Below, piece by piece: positions 8,534 to 17,533 of a stretch of 64,000 nucleotides of DNA (its first letter is position 1; each line of letters opens with the position of its first letter). A program made the position numbers and the translations under genes. The notes under the pieces were generated by a model. The model made no database searches. It was not told the origin of the DNA and saw only the letters and a program-made list of their open reading frames with translations. The stretch is from Daejeonella lutea (GTDB lineage Bacteria > Bacteroidota > Bacteroidia > Sphingobacteriales > Sphingobacteriaceae). Location: NCBI RefSeq assembly GCF_900168015.1, contig NZ_FUYR01000001.1, positions 157,968 through 221,967 on the forward strand. Direction: 5' to 3'.

Positions 8534-8771
8534 CATTGCATGAAAAAGCCGCAGCGCAGTCGCTTGCAGTTAGCTCATTGCATGAAAAAGACGCAACGGA
8601 GTCGCTCCGAGCGACATCATTGCACGAAAAAGACGCAACAGAGTTACTCGGAGCGACATCGTTGCATGAAAATGCCGCGATATAGTCACTCAGAACCACA
8701 TCATTGCGTGAAAAAGACGCAACAGAGTCGCTCGCAGCTACAACGATGCATGAAAAAGACGCAACTTTGCA
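8534..8771. repeat. Six-copy 42-bp tandem repeat
   Basis: Units begin at 8534, 8576, 8618, 8660, 8702 and 8744 (the last partial), exactly 42 bp apart with no spacers. The well-conserved core reads TTGCATGAAAAAGACGCAAC; the second unit also contains a perfect 15-nt palindrome, GTCGCTC-C-GAGCGAC, at 8601-8615, decayed in the other units. Because 42 is a multiple of three, one frame on each strand stays open (8540-8776 on plus, 8490-8810 on minus), coding 14-residue repeats, but neither looks like a convincing gene. The block fills most of the 383-nt gap between the SDR gene and the yqeY-like gene. Confidence 0.95.
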
Positions 8772-8820
8772 AATAAAAAAGCAATAGACAACAAAATTCC
8801 CCCAACCCATATCAATTCCG

Positions 8821-8828
8821 TAGTTTTG
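8821..8828 (+). promoter_or_regulatory. TAnnTTTG -7 promoter element of the yqeY-like gene
   Basis: TAGTTTTG, 32 nt before ATG 8861 and about 50 nt after the 42-bp repeats. Confidence 0.6.
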
Positions 8829-8860
8829 CAGAAATTAGCAATCTGAAAATAAACTAACCA

Positions 8861-9310
8861 ATGTCTCTTCAGGAAAAAATAGATCAGGATATTAAATCCG
8901 CCATGTTAAGCAAAGATGGGGTTCGCTTACGTGGTTTAAGGGCTGTAAAAGCTGCGTTGCTTGTTGCCAGAACAGAAAAAGGTGCCGCAGATGTGTTGAC
9001 AGAAGAGGCCGAGGTGAAGGTGCTTCAGAAATTAGTGAAGCAGCGGAAGGAATCAGCCGAAATTTATCAGGAGCAAAAGCGCGATGACCTGTACCAGATC
9101 GAATTGGAAGAGATGCAAGTGATTGAAAACTATCTTCCGAAACAAATGAGCCGCGAAGAAGTAGCAGACCATGTGAAAGATGCGATCCGACGGTCAGGTG
9201 CAGAGAGTATGAAGGACATGGGTAAAGTTATGGGCTTAGTAAACAAGGAATTGGCAGGAAAAGCCGATGGGAAAACAATCTCTGAACTTGTGAAAGAACT
9301 CCTCGCCTAA
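8861..9310 (+). CDS. GatB/YqeY domain protein
   Basis: All-helical 149-residue protein of the stand-alone YqeY family, related to the C-terminal tRNA-binding domain of the GatB amidotransferase subunit. Typical features: MSLQEKIDQDIKSAM at the start, KQRKESAEIY in the middle, and ENYLPKQMS before the C-terminal helical domain ending in VKELLA. It probably binds tRNA or supports aminoacylation; the family's precise role is poorly defined. First gene after the repeat block, with its own promoter. Confidence 0.92.
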   Translation: MSLQEKIDQDIKSAMLSKDGVRLRGLRAVKAALLVARTEKGAADVLTEEAEVKVLQKLVKQRKESAEIYQEQKRDDLYQIELEEMQVIENYLPKQMSREEVADHVKDAIRRSGAESMKDMGKVMGLVNKELAGKADGKTISELVKELLA

Positions 9311-9436
9311 GCTGAATACTTTTCACATTTCCCCACAAAAACATATATTTATAAGCATATAAATTAGTTTTTATACTGATTTTACTTTTAGACTTATATC
9401 TTAGCAGGTAACACGATATACGCACTTGACAATTCT

Positions 9437-10198
9437 ATGGAGTTCGCAATTAAAGAAGAAAACGGTTTTAAATACATTGACGAAGGCGAGGGCGAAACTC
9501 TAGTATTGCTTCATGGATTAATGGGAGCGCTCAGTAATTGGACTGATGTGGTGACGGAATTTAAAAAAGATTACCGGGTGATAATACCGCTGCTACCTTT
9601 ATACGATCTCCCTTTGCTTACTACAGGTGTAAAAACTCTCTCGAAATTCGTACACAAGTTTGTCAAGTATAAAGGCCTTAAAAATATCACGGTACTAGGT
9701 AATTCACTCGGCGGTCATGTGGGACTAATTTATACACTAAGCCATCCCGAAGAGGTCAAGTCACTGGTGCTTACAGGGAGTTCGGGATTATACGAAAATG
9801 CCTTCGGAGGTTCGTTCCCAAAGCGCGAGAGTTATGATTTTATAAAGGAAAAAGTAGAGTTTACGTTCTATAATCCTGCTACCGCAACAAAAGAGCTTGT
9901 TGATGAGGTATTCCAGATTGTAAATGACAGGGTTAAAGTTATCAGGATTTTGGCGATGGCAAAATCTGCGATACGCCATAATATGTCGAAAGACATCCAT
10001 AAGATCAAAGTTCCCGTATGTTTAATCTGGGGACGTGACGATAAGATCACGCCGCCCGAGGTGGCCATAGAATTCCATCAGCTGCTACCTGATTCTGAAT
10101 TAAATTGGATTGATAAATGCGGACATGCTCCAATGATGGAACAGCCTGAGGAATTTAACGTGTACCTGAGAAGGTTCCTCGATAAACAAAAAGAATAA
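9437..10198 (+). CDS. Alpha/beta-fold hydrolase
   Basis: A 253-residue serine hydrolase with the complete triad: nucleophile Ser90 in GNSLGG, acid near Asp201-202 in WGRDDKITP, and His230 in CGHAPMMEQP. The oxyanion-hole motif LHGLMG is near residues 25-30. There is no signal peptide, so it is cytoplasmic. Its position, 3 nt before the CBS gene and upstream of nadK, is a conserved arrangement in this group as I recall, but the substrate is unknown. No clear promoter is seen in the 126-nt gap upstream. Confidence 0.92.
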   Translation: MEFAIKEENGFKYIDEGEGETLVLLHGLMGALSNWTDVVTEFKKDYRVIIPLLPLYDLPLLTTGVKTLSKFVHKFVKYKGLKNITVLGNSLGGHVGLIYTLSHPEEVKSLVLTGSSGLYENAFGGSFPKRESYDFIKEKVEFTFYNPATATKELVDEVFQIVNDRVKVIRILAMAKSAIRHNMSKDIHKIKVPVCLIWGRDDKITPPEVAIEFHQLLPDSELNWIDKCGHAPMMEQPEEFNVYLRRFLDKQKE

Positions 10199-10201
10199 AT
10201 T

Positions 10202-10864
10202 ATGTATGCACATGAACTCATATCTGATGCCATCCCGCCGGTAAGAACTTCTGATACCATTCAGAAGGTAATGGATCGGATGGCCGAGTTCAGAGTGAAT
10301 CACCTGCCCATAGTCAATGACCAGCAGTTTCTTGGTTTGATATCTGATGAAGATCTTATCGAAGTCGCTGATTTAACGTTTCCAATTGGAGGACTCAGCC
10401 TTTCGCTTCATAATCCATTTGTATTCCAGGAGCAACATATTTATGATGTAATTCGCCTATTCTATGAACAGAAACTAACAATAGTCCCCGTTCTGGACGT
10501 AAACAAGAATTACAAAGGGTTAATTTCCATAAATACCATGATGGAGCATATTGCTACTATCACATCTGTGAAAGAGCCGGGCAGCATTATCATTTTGGAG
10601 ATCAATAACCGTAATAACTCCCTGTCTCATATCGCTCAGATCGTAGAGTCAGATAATGCTCAGATATTAAGCTCCTACATCGAGTCATTTCCAGACTCCA
10701 CTCGACTTGAAGTTACATTAAAACTTAACCGGACGGATATATCATCGATATTAGCTTCATTTTTAAGGTACGATTATAATGTCAAGGCCACATTTAACGA
10801 CACTAAGTCAGATGATGGTACATCAGACAGATATGACCAGCTTATGAATTACCTTGATATCTAA
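10202..10864 (+). CDS. CBS-domain pair protein
   Basis: A 220-residue cytoplasmic protein with two CBS motifs in the first 130 residues (RVNHLPIVNDQQFLGLISDE and LTIVPVLDVNKNYKGLIS), followed by an ACT-like region (GSIIILEINNRNNSLSHIAQ). CBS pairs bind adenosine nucleotides or SAM and act as energy sensors. Directly upstream of nadK (9-nt gap), so it might sense adenylate or NAD status for the operon; that link is inference. Confidence 0.88.
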   Translation: MYAHELISDAIPPVRTSDTIQKVMDRMAEFRVNHLPIVNDQQFLGLISDEDLIEVADLTFPIGGLSLSLHNPFVFQEQHIYDVIRLFYEQKLTIVPVLDVNKNYKGLISINTMMEHIATITSVKEPGSIIILEINNRNNSLSHIAQIVESDNAQILSSYIESFPDSTRLEVTLKLNRTDISSILASFLRYDYNVKATFNDTKSDDGTSDRYDQLMNYLDI

Positions 10865-10873
10865 AAAATCAGC

Positions 10874-11758
10874 ATGAAGATTGCAATTTATGGCAGGCAG
10901 TTCAATAACACCGTCCTGCCTCATGTACAAATGGTTTTTGACAGCCTGGCTCAGTACGATATCGAACCATTTGTTTTTGATAAGTACAACCATTTCATAT
11001 CCGGCAAAATATTCTTTCCTAAGAAATTTCAGATCTTTCGAAATCATCACGACCTTATTGCCGCAAAGGTCGATGTGGTGATTAGCCTTGGGGGCGATGG
11101 AACTTTACTGGATACTGTTACTTTAATTTGTAATTCAAATATTCCTGTCATTGGAATAAATTTCGGCCGGCTCGGATTTCTTGCAAGCATCAACAAAAAT
11201 GATATTGCCTCAGCCATTCAAAGTCTTGTAAACAAGGAATTTACTTTGGATAGGAGGGAGCAGCTAATGCTTGATTCGGAACTACAGCTTTTTGGAAATG
11301 AGAATTTTGCTCTAAACGATATCACAATACATAAACGCGACACGTCGGCAATGATGATCGTTCATGCCTACCTAAATGGTGATTTTTTGAACTCGTATTG
11401 GGCTGATGGTTTAATTGTAGCTACACCCACCGGTTCCACTGCATATTCCTTGAGTTGTGGGGGACCGATCATTCTTCCAGGTTCTGGTAACATGGTCGTA
11501 ACTCCTATTTCGCCACATAATCTAAATGTACGTCCGGTTGTTTTATCTGATAATAATATCCTTTCTTTCGAGATCGAAGGAAGAAGCTCTAAATATTTAG
11601 TTACCTGTGATTCGAGAACCGAAGTTATCGACGCGTCAATTAAGATCAAGGTCAGAAAGGCGGATTTCGGTATTAATTTGATCAGGCTGAATAATGAAAA
11701 CTATTTATCTACGTTAAGGAACAAATTACTTTGGGGAATAGATACGAGAAACTATTAA
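10874..11758 (+). CDS. nadK: NAD kinase
   Basis: Phosphorylates NAD+ to NADP+ in the cytoplasm. The diagnostic GGDGT (residues 73-77) is preceded by VVISL and followed by the NAD-binding loop TPTGSTAYSLSCGGP. The length, 294 residues, is normal. The start MKIAIYGRQF is supported by the 9-nt gap after the CBS gene. It is followed 13 nt later by porG. Confidence 0.97.
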   Translation: MKIAIYGRQFNNTVLPHVQMVFDSLAQYDIEPFVFDKYNHFISGKIFFPKKFQIFRNHHDLIAAKVDVVISLGGDGTLLDTVTLICNSNIPVIGINFGRLGFLASINKNDIASAIQSLVNKEFTLDRREQLMLDSELQLFGNENFALNDITIHKRDTSAMMIVHAYLNGDFLNSYWADGLIVATPTGSTAYSLSCGGPIILPGSGNMVVTPISPHNLNVRPVVLSDNNILSFEIEGRSSKYLVTCDSRTEVIDASIKIKVRKADFGINLIRLNNENYLSTLRNKLLWGIDTRNY

Positions 11759-11771
11759 GTAAATCCTTTTA

Positions 11772-12560
11772 ATGCGCCGACTGATCCTTATTATTTGTTT
11801 CTTCTCACAAAGTTTTATTGCGTTATCCCAGACTTGGGAGGCCGGTGTTTCGGCTGGAGCTGCAGGTTATATGGGCGATCTTCAGCCGGTGAAACCTTAT
11901 AAGTTTACCGATCCGGTATTTGGAGGGTTAATTAAGCGTAATTTCAACGGGCACTGGTCAGCTAAACTTGGAATTATGCGAGGTGCAATTCAAGGTGACG
12001 ATGCCAAATCACGCAATGCCTACCAGATTGACCGCAATCTGCACTTCCGCACAGCTTTAACGGAATTGTCGCTCCAGGCTGAGCTGAACCTCTTTAATTA
12101 TCTCCCTGGCGGCCTGCCTGGATTTGGTTCGAGGCGATTCAGCCCTTACATATTTGCTGGTGCCGCCGCCATATCTTTCAACCCGGTAGCGGATTATAAT
12201 GGCAGTGAAATTGAGCTTCGCCCACTTCAAACCGAAGGTGTCGACTATAAAAAGAATGCACTGTCGGCCGTATACGGTGCTGGAGTCAAATATAACCTGA
12301 AAGGCAATTGGAATATTATTGGTGAGATTGGATACCGGACAGCATTTACAGATTACCTTGATGATGTTAGCGGAAGATATCAAGATTTTGCAGCGAATCC
12401 TCCGGCTAGTCCGGTAACACCTGATTTATCAGATCGTTCCCTAAGTCAGAGCGGGGCGCCAGGTGTGCAAAGAGGTGATTTCAGGCCAAGGGACACATAT
12501 ATGTTTACGGCAATCAGCCTTACTTATACGTTCGTTTCTTTCAAATGTCCAACGTTTTGA
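11772..12560 (+). CDS. porG: DUF6089 outer-membrane protein, PorG-like
   Basis: A signal peptide ending near IALSQ precedes a barrel-like sequence with the opening TWEAGVSAGAAGYMGDLQP typical of DUF6089. Porphyromonas PorG, a type IX secretion component, belongs to this family and, to my recollection, lies beside uppS and bamA as here. The 262-residue protein ends in AISLTYTFVSFKCPTF. The gene symbol is an inference from family and gene order; an equivalent non-secretion role in outer-membrane biogenesis is possible. Confidence 0.75.
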   Translation: MRRLILIICFFSQSFIALSQTWEAGVSAGAAGYMGDLQPVKPYKFTDPVFGGLIKRNFNGHWSAKLGIMRGAIQGDDAKSRNAYQIDRNLHFRTALTELSLQAELNLFNYLPGGLPGFGSRRFSPYIFAGAAAISFNPVADYNGSEIELRPLQTEGVDYKKNALSAVYGAGVKYNLKGNWNIIGEIGYRTAFTDYLDDVSGRYQDFAANPPASPVTPDLSDRSLSQSGAPGVQRGDFRPRDTYMFTAISLTYTFVSFKCPTF

Positions 12561-12793
12561 AAAGGGTAGAGGTCTTAAGGTGCTATTAAAAGATAAATGT
12601 TTTCTCCTGGCACCGGTAAACATATAAGCAAATACGATTGCACTACGCATGAACAACCCTATACAACTCTTCATATGTTTCCGATATGGTACGTGTTATT
12701 CGGACCTGAGACTTCTGGCCACGGATAGCTCCCAGTTCTTATCAGCTACCCTTAATTAATATTCCGTGCCCAAAATATATGCCTATATTTCCA
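12561..12793. other. Non-coding gap before uppS
   Basis: I see no gene, repeat or hairpin with a T-run here. It separates porG from the uppS promoter. Confidence 0.6.
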
Positions 12794-12801
12794 TACCTTT
12801 G
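12794..12801 (+). promoter_or_regulatory. TAnnTTTG -7 promoter element of uppS
   Basis: TACCTTTG, 55 nt before ATG 12857. It would drive uppS and probably bamA and the ompH pair. Confidence 0.6.
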
Positions 12802-12856
12802 CAGCTCTAATTTTCATGGTTAATTATATCAGCCAGTCAGATTTTAGTGTTATTTA

Positions 12857-13597
12857 ATGAGTTTAATCGATCAAATAGATAAGGAGCGCCTTCCGCAACA
12901 CGTTGCCATCATCATGGATGGGAATGGCCGATGGGCCAAGGAGAAGGGAAAACTGCGGGTTTTTGGTCATCAAAACGGTGTTGTTTCAGTGCGTGACACC
13001 GTAGAAGGAGCAGTGGAACTCGGAATAAAGCACCTTACCTTATATGCGTTTTCAACTGAAAACTGGAACCGCCCGAAGTTAGAGGTAATGGCCCTGATGG
13101 AATTGCTTGTATCTACCATAAATAAGGAAACCAAAACGCTGATGAAAAATGGTGTTCGGTTGAACGCCATTGGAAATCTGCAATCGCTTCCTGAAAAATG
13201 CTATCGTCAGTTAAATGAAACGATAGAAAAAACCTCGGCTAATACGGCCTGTACGCTCACGCTCGCGTTAAGCTATAGCTCACGCTGGGAAATTACTGAC
13301 GCAGCGAAGCAACTTGCAGAGGATGTTAAGGAAGGCATTGTGCAGTTAGCGGATATTACCGAAGATACATTTGCCTCATATTTGAGCACTGCGGATATGC
13401 CTGACCCTGAATTAATGATCCGTACCAGCGGTGAGCACAGGATCAGTAATTATTTGCTTTGGCAGCTTGCATACTCGGAGCTGTATTTTACTTCTAAGCT
13501 TTGGCCAGATTTCAGAAGAGAAGACCTTTTTGAAGCTGTAATTGATTTTCAGAAGCGCGAACGTCGCTTTGGAATGACCAGTGAACAGTTGAACTAA
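12857..13597 (+). CDS. uppS: Isoprenyl transferase (undecaprenyl diphosphate synthase)
   Basis: Cis-prenyltransferase making the C55 undecaprenyl diphosphate carrier for peptidoglycan and O-antigen. Signature sequences are present: HVAIIMDGNGRWAK near residue 15 with the catalytic Asp, YAFSTENWNRP, and ELYFTSKLWPDF at the C-terminal end, with the substrate Arg in MIRTSGEHR. The length, 246 residues, is typical. It lies 61 nt upstream of bamA, a linkage also seen in proteobacteria. Confidence 0.97.
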   Translation: MSLIDQIDKERLPQHVAIIMDGNGRWAKEKGKLRVFGHQNGVVSVRDTVEGAVELGIKHLTLYAFSTENWNRPKLEVMALMELLVSTINKETKTLMKNGVRLNAIGNLQSLPEKCYRQLNETIEKTSANTACTLTLALSYSSRWEITDAAKQLAEDVKEGIVQLADITEDTFASYLSTADMPDPELMIRTSGEHRISNYLLWQLAYSELYFTSKLWPDFRREDLFEAVIDFQKRERRFGMTSEQLN

Positions 13598-13658
13598 TTT
13601 TAACTTTAACACTTTTTAACAAGTGATTAGCTTACTTTAGCACCGTTAAACACGAAAA

Positions 13659-16205
13659 ATGAACCGTATTTTAATTATAATATTTTTACTTATTTCAGGC
13701 ACATCTGCTATGGCGCAGTTTGGACGGACCGGAACTCAGCAGCCTGCCAGACCAACTACAACCAGCTCGGAAATAAGTTACCTTAACCCGCAGGAATTTA
13801 CCATTGGCGGTACCACGGTATCTGGTACTCAGTTCCTTGACAAGTCAGTGCTGATCACTATTTCAAAGCTGACTACAGGTGATAAGATTATGGTTCCAGG
13901 TGACGCGACATCAAATGCGGTAAAGAACCTATGGGCTCAGGGATTATTTGACGATGTCAAATTAAATGTTGCTGAAATCAGGGGTGATTCTATCTTTTTT
14001 GATATCGTGGTGGTAGAACGTCCACGACTCACACGGATTGATCTTCTCGGCTTAAAGAAAGGTGAAGTTACCGATGTTAAAGCAAAGTTAAATGATAAAA
14101 CCGGGAAGGTTGTTAATGAGAACTTACTCAAAACTACAACTGATATCATTAAAAAGCATTTTAATGAAAAAGGTTATCTCTACACAGATGTTTCTATAGC
14201 TCAACGGAAAGATACCGCAGAAGCTAATAATATGATATTAGATATCACGGTTGATAAAAATAAGCGTGTAAAGATTGACGAGATTGTTTTTACAGGAAAT
14301 AAGGACTTCAAGGATAAGACTCTTAAAAAGTATCTTAAGAAAACCAAAGAGCGGGCGTTTTACAAAGTTTTTGGATCTGCTAAATTCCTGCAGGCTAAAT
14401 ATGACGAGGACAAACTGACGCTGATTTCTAAAATGCATGAGAAGGGATACAGAGATGCTGAGATAATTAGTGACTCAACATACCGCTCAAGTGAAAACGG
14501 GGTAACGGTAAAGATCAATCTCTACGAAGGGCCTAAATATTATTTTGGAAACATCACATTCGCGGGCAATGCAAAATACCCGCGCGAATTCCTGGAGACT
14601 CTGCTTTCCATTAAGAAGGGCGAAGTATTTAGTGAAGAAAAACTTACCAGAAAACTATCAAGCAGTCCGAACGGGGATGATATTTCATCACTTTACCTGA
14701 ATGACGGATATTTGACCTTCAACGTTGATCCGGTCCAAACTAAGATTTATGGCGATACCATTGATCTTGAGATAAGGATGTATGAAGGCCCGCAGTACAC
14801 TGTAAATAAAGTGATGGTGAAGGGTAATGACCTGACGAACGACAAGGTTATTCTTAGGGAAATACGTACCAAGCCAGGACAAAAATTTTCAAAAGAACTG
14901 ATCGTCCGTAGTACACGTGAAATTGCTCAGTTAGGGAATTTTGATGATACTAAAACGGATCCTAAACCAATAAATATCAATCCTAATGAAGGAACTGTTG
15001 ATATAGAATATAATGTGGTTGAAAAGCCTTCTGATCAGATCGAGCTTTCGGGTGGTTTTGGTGGCGGACGTGTTGTTGGTACTCTTGGTCTGACTTTTAA
15101 TAACTTTTCTGCGCGTAATCTCTTTAATATGAGCGCATGGAAGCCACTTCCTAAAGGTGATGGGCAGAAATTGAGTATAAGAGGACAAACAAACGGTAAA
15201 TTCTATCAGTCATACAGCTTTTCATTCTCTGAGCCATGGCTTGGAGGCAAAAAGCCTATTTATTTTGGAATAAGTGCATTTACATCTTTGCAATCTAACG
15301 GATTACGCGACAGTGATATTGATCAGCAAAAAATCCGGTTAAATGGTATGACCTTCACCCTTGGTCAGCGTCTGAAATGGCCGGATGATTATTTCCAGGC
15401 TAATACTTCGATCAACTTGCAGCAATACAAGCTGAATAATTACAATCAGTTTATATTTGCTACAGGGACGTCCTATAACTTCAATTTGACGCAGGAATTC
15501 AGCCGCAGCTCAATTGATGCGCCGATTTTCCCGACTTCTGGATCAAACCTTAAACTTACCATTCAGGCAACCCCACCATATTCTCTTTTAAACAATAAGA
15601 ATTATGCTATCGCCACGGACAAGGAGAAATATAAGTTTACTGAATACCATAAGTGGAAATTCGAATCGCAATGGTTCCAAAGAATATACGGTAAGCTGGT
15701 TTTGAAAGCACAGGCACAATTTGGTTTGCTGGGAATATATAATACTGCTGTGGGTCAGTCTGCATTTGAACGTTTCAAACTCGGTGGCGATGGTATGCAG
15801 GGATTTGACTATCTGCAGGGTTCTGAAATTATCGCTATGCGTGGTTATGCAAACAATGCAGTTATCCCTTCTGGCTCTAATCCAACGATTGCCCAAGGAT
15901 CCGGAAGCCCGATATTTAACAAATATGTATTAGAGTTACGACACCCGATCACTGCCAGTCAGTCTGCCACAATCTTCGTTCTTGCATTTGCTGAAGGGGG
16001 TAATACCTGGAATTCTTTCCGTGACTTTGCTCCATTTAATGTTAGAAGAACAGCTGGGTTTGGAGCACGTGTGTTTTTACCTATATTCGGCTTACTTGGT
16101 ATTGACTACGGTTTTGCTTTTGATAAAATACCTGGTCTCAGTGACAATGGCAGACAACCTTTTACGTTTAGTATATCGCAAGCGTTAAATGGCGGATTTA
16201 ATTAA
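13659..16205 (+). CDS. bamA: Outer-membrane protein assembly factor BamA
   Basis: Omp85-family insertase for outer-membrane beta-barrels. A signal peptide ends near SAMAQ, followed by a phylum-typical proline/threonine linker, five POTRA-like domains (about residues 50-470; repeats such as YEGPKYYFGNITFAGN and YEGPQYTVNKVMVKGN), then a 16-strand barrel from SGGFGGGRVVGTLGL onward. The Omp85 lid motif RGY is visible at AMRGYANN. Length, 848 residues, is normal. It sits between uppS and two skp/ompH genes, an envelope-assembly block. A near-consensus TACTTTAG lies at 13633-13640. Confidence 0.96.
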   Translation: MNRILIIIFLLISGTSAMAQFGRTGTQQPARPTTTSSEISYLNPQEFTIGGTTVSGTQFLDKSVLITISKLTTGDKIMVPGDATSNAVKNLWAQGLFDDVKLNVAEIRGDSIFFDIVVVERPRLTRIDLLGLKKGEVTDVKAKLNDKTGKVVNENLLKTTTDIIKKHFNEKGYLYTDVSIAQRKDTAEANNMILDITVDKNKRVKIDEIVFTGNKDFKDKTLKKYLKKTKERAFYKVFGSAKFLQAKYDEDKLTLISKMHEKGYRDAEIISDSTYRSSENGVTVKINLYEGPKYYFGNITFAGNAKYPREFLETLLSIKKGEVFSEEKLTRKLSSSPNGDDISSLYLNDGYLTFNVDPVQTKIYGDTIDLEIRMYEGPQYTVNKVMVKGNDLTNDKVILREIRTKPGQKFSKELIVRSTREIAQLGNFDDTKTDPKPININPNEGTVDIEYNVVEKPSDQIELSGGFGGGRVVGTLGLTFNNFSARNLFNMSAWKPLPKGDGQKLSIRGQTNGKFYQSYSFSFSEPWLGGKKPIYFGISAFTSLQSNGLRDSDIDQQKIRLNGMTFTLGQRLKWPDDYFQANTSINLQQYKLNNYNQFIFATGTSYNFNLTQEFSRSSIDAPIFPTSGSNLKLTIQATPPYSLLNNKNYAIATDKEKYKFTEYHKWKFESQWFQRIYGKLVLKAQAQFGLLGIYNTAVGQSAFERFKLGGDGMQGFDYLQGSEIIAMRGYANNAVIPSGSNPTIAQGSGSPIFNKYVLELRHPITASQSATIFVLAFAEGGNTWNSFRDFAPFNVRRTAGFGARVFLPIFGLLGIDYGFAFDKIPGLSDNGRQPFTFSISQALNGGFN

Positions 16206-16210
16206 TTAAG

Positions 16211-16744
16211 ATGAAGAGAGTAATTTTAGGTACTTTATTACTATTTTTAATATCATTCACAGCTTCAGCACAACGATTTGCTTATGTTGATAGTGATTAT
16301 ATTTTAAAACATATTCCCGAATACACCTCATCCCAAAAGCAGTTGGATGCATTATCTGCCCAATGGCAAAAGGATGTTGATTCGAGATTTGCGGACATTG
16401 AAAGGTTATTTAAGGCGTATCAGGCCGATCAGGTTTTACTGACAGAAGATATGCGGAAACGCCGGGAATCGGAAATAATCGAAAAGGAAAATGCTGCCAA
16501 AGAATTTCAAAGGCTTAAATTTGGTTTCGAAGGCGAGCTTTTTCAGGTGCGGACAAGACTTATCAAACCCATCCAGGATCGCGTAGCAAAAGCAATACAA
16601 GCTGTTGCAGATGCCCAGCAATTGGATATGATATTTGACAAAAATAGCGAGATCACACTTTTATATGCAAGTCCACGTTTAGACAAAAGCAATGATGTAG
16701 TTACACGCCTGGGATACAAACCAGGAACATTTGTTACCAATTAA
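16211..16744 (+). CDS. OmpH/Skp-family periplasmic chaperone, copy 1
   Basis: A signal peptide (MKRVILGTLLLFLISFTASA) precedes RFAYVDSDYILKHIPEY, the usual Skp start, then a long charged coiled coil and a C-terminal region IFDKNSEITLLYASPRLD. Skp trimers hold unfolded outer-membrane proteins for BamA. The length is 177 residues. It follows bamA by 5 nt and is followed by a second copy, the tandem arrangement common in Bacteroidota. Confidence 0.93.
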   Translation: MKRVILGTLLLFLISFTASAQRFAYVDSDYILKHIPEYTSSQKQLDALSAQWQKDVDSRFADIERLFKAYQADQVLLTEDMRKRRESEIIEKENAAKEFQRLKFGFEGELFQVRTRLIKPIQDRVAKAIQAVADAQQLDMIFDKNSEITLLYASPRLDKSNDVVTRLGYKPGTFVTN

Positions 16745-16790
16745 GAGCTCTCATAAATCATAAACAAAAAACAGAACAAACAATAAAACA

Positions 16791-17336
16791 ATGAAGAAAT
16801 TATTTAGAATAGGATTAGTTGCAGCAGGATTATTCATGGCAGGAAATGTAGCTAACGCTCAGCAGAAATTTGGACACATAAACTCTGCCGACCTATTACA
16901 GTCAATGCCTGAAATGAAAACCGCTGATGCTAATTTTCAAACTTTTGCTAAACAAAAGCAAACGGAATTAGAATTAATGGATGCAGAGCGCACCAAAAAA
17001 ATCACACTTTACAACGATAAAACAAAAGCTTTAAGTGAGGCAAACAAGGAAACTCTTGGAAAAGAAATCGAAGCCCTTGTGAAGGAAATTCAGGATATGG
17101 AAAAACGGATCACTGAAACTCAGGAAAAATCTCAGGAGCTTTTAACCACAAAACGGACTGAACTTTATCAGCCAGTTTTCAAAAAAGCCGAAGATGCGGT
17201 TAAAGTTGTAGCGAAGGAAAAAGGATTCGCTTACGTATTTGATGTATCTCAGCCAGGTGTTGTTTATTTCGATGGAGGAGAGGATTTGCTCGCAGCAGTT
17301 AAAACCAAGTTAGGTATCACTACAGCAAGTAAGTAA
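16791..17336 (+). CDS. OmpH/Skp-family periplasmic chaperone, copy 2
   Basis: A paralogue of the preceding gene: a signal peptide ends near NANAQ, then KFGHINSADLLQSMPEM, a coiled coil rich in Lys/Glu, and FAYVFDVSQPGVVYFDGG at the C-terminal beta region. The length is 181 residues. The 46-nt gap to copy 1 has no promoter, and a strong terminator follows, so it closes the uppS-bamA operon. Confidence 0.93.
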   Translation: MKKLFRIGLVAAGLFMAGNVANAQQKFGHINSADLLQSMPEMKTADANFQTFAKQKQTELELMDAERTKKITLYNDKTKALSEANKETLGKEIEALVKEIQDMEKRITETQEKSQELLTTKRTELYQPVFKKAEDAVKVVAKEKGFAYVFDVSQPGVVYFDGGEDLLAAVKTKLGITTASK

Positions 17337-17356
17337 AAGCAACGTATTTATTTAGA

Positions 17357-17388
17357 GAAGCGTAATCGGGAATGGTTACGCTTTTTTT
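17357..17388 (+). terminator. Rho-independent terminator after ompH copy 2
   Basis: A 7-bp stem AGCGTAA/TTACGCT (17359-17365 with 17376-17382), extendable by A-T pairs, followed by a run of seven T. Confidence 0.85.
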
Positions 17389-17508
17389 ATGAGGGAGAAT
17401 GAAGTGCCAAGAATCACGTATTTGAATGAAAAGGTGTATTAGTAAAAAAAGTTCGTCATTGTGATATATAAACTTATACCGGCTTTCAGTCCACTCTTCA
17501 TCGTTCAC

Positions 17509-17529
17509 CTTCAACTGTCAACTGTTTAA
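17509..17529. repeat. Short heptanucleotide array before murI
   Basis: Two to three degenerate 7-nt units (CTTCAAC, TGTCAAC) ending 4 nt before the murI ATG. This is the weakest of the heptamer arrays; it resembles the inverse of the GTTGAAA unit at 56500-56534. Confidence 0.5.
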
Positions 17530-17533
17530 AAAA

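Noticed and set aside
8534-8771. Possible CRISPR array
   Set aside because: Units are directly adjacent with no spacers and diverge from each other; no cas genes are nearby.
8490-8810. Minus-strand 106-residue frame with 14-residue VASFSCNDVA-type repeats, and the plus-strand 78-residue frame 8540-8776
   Set aside because: Both are open because the DNA repeat unit is 42 bp; compositions are odd, neither has a domain, and they cannot both be selected. Reported as a DNA repeat instead.
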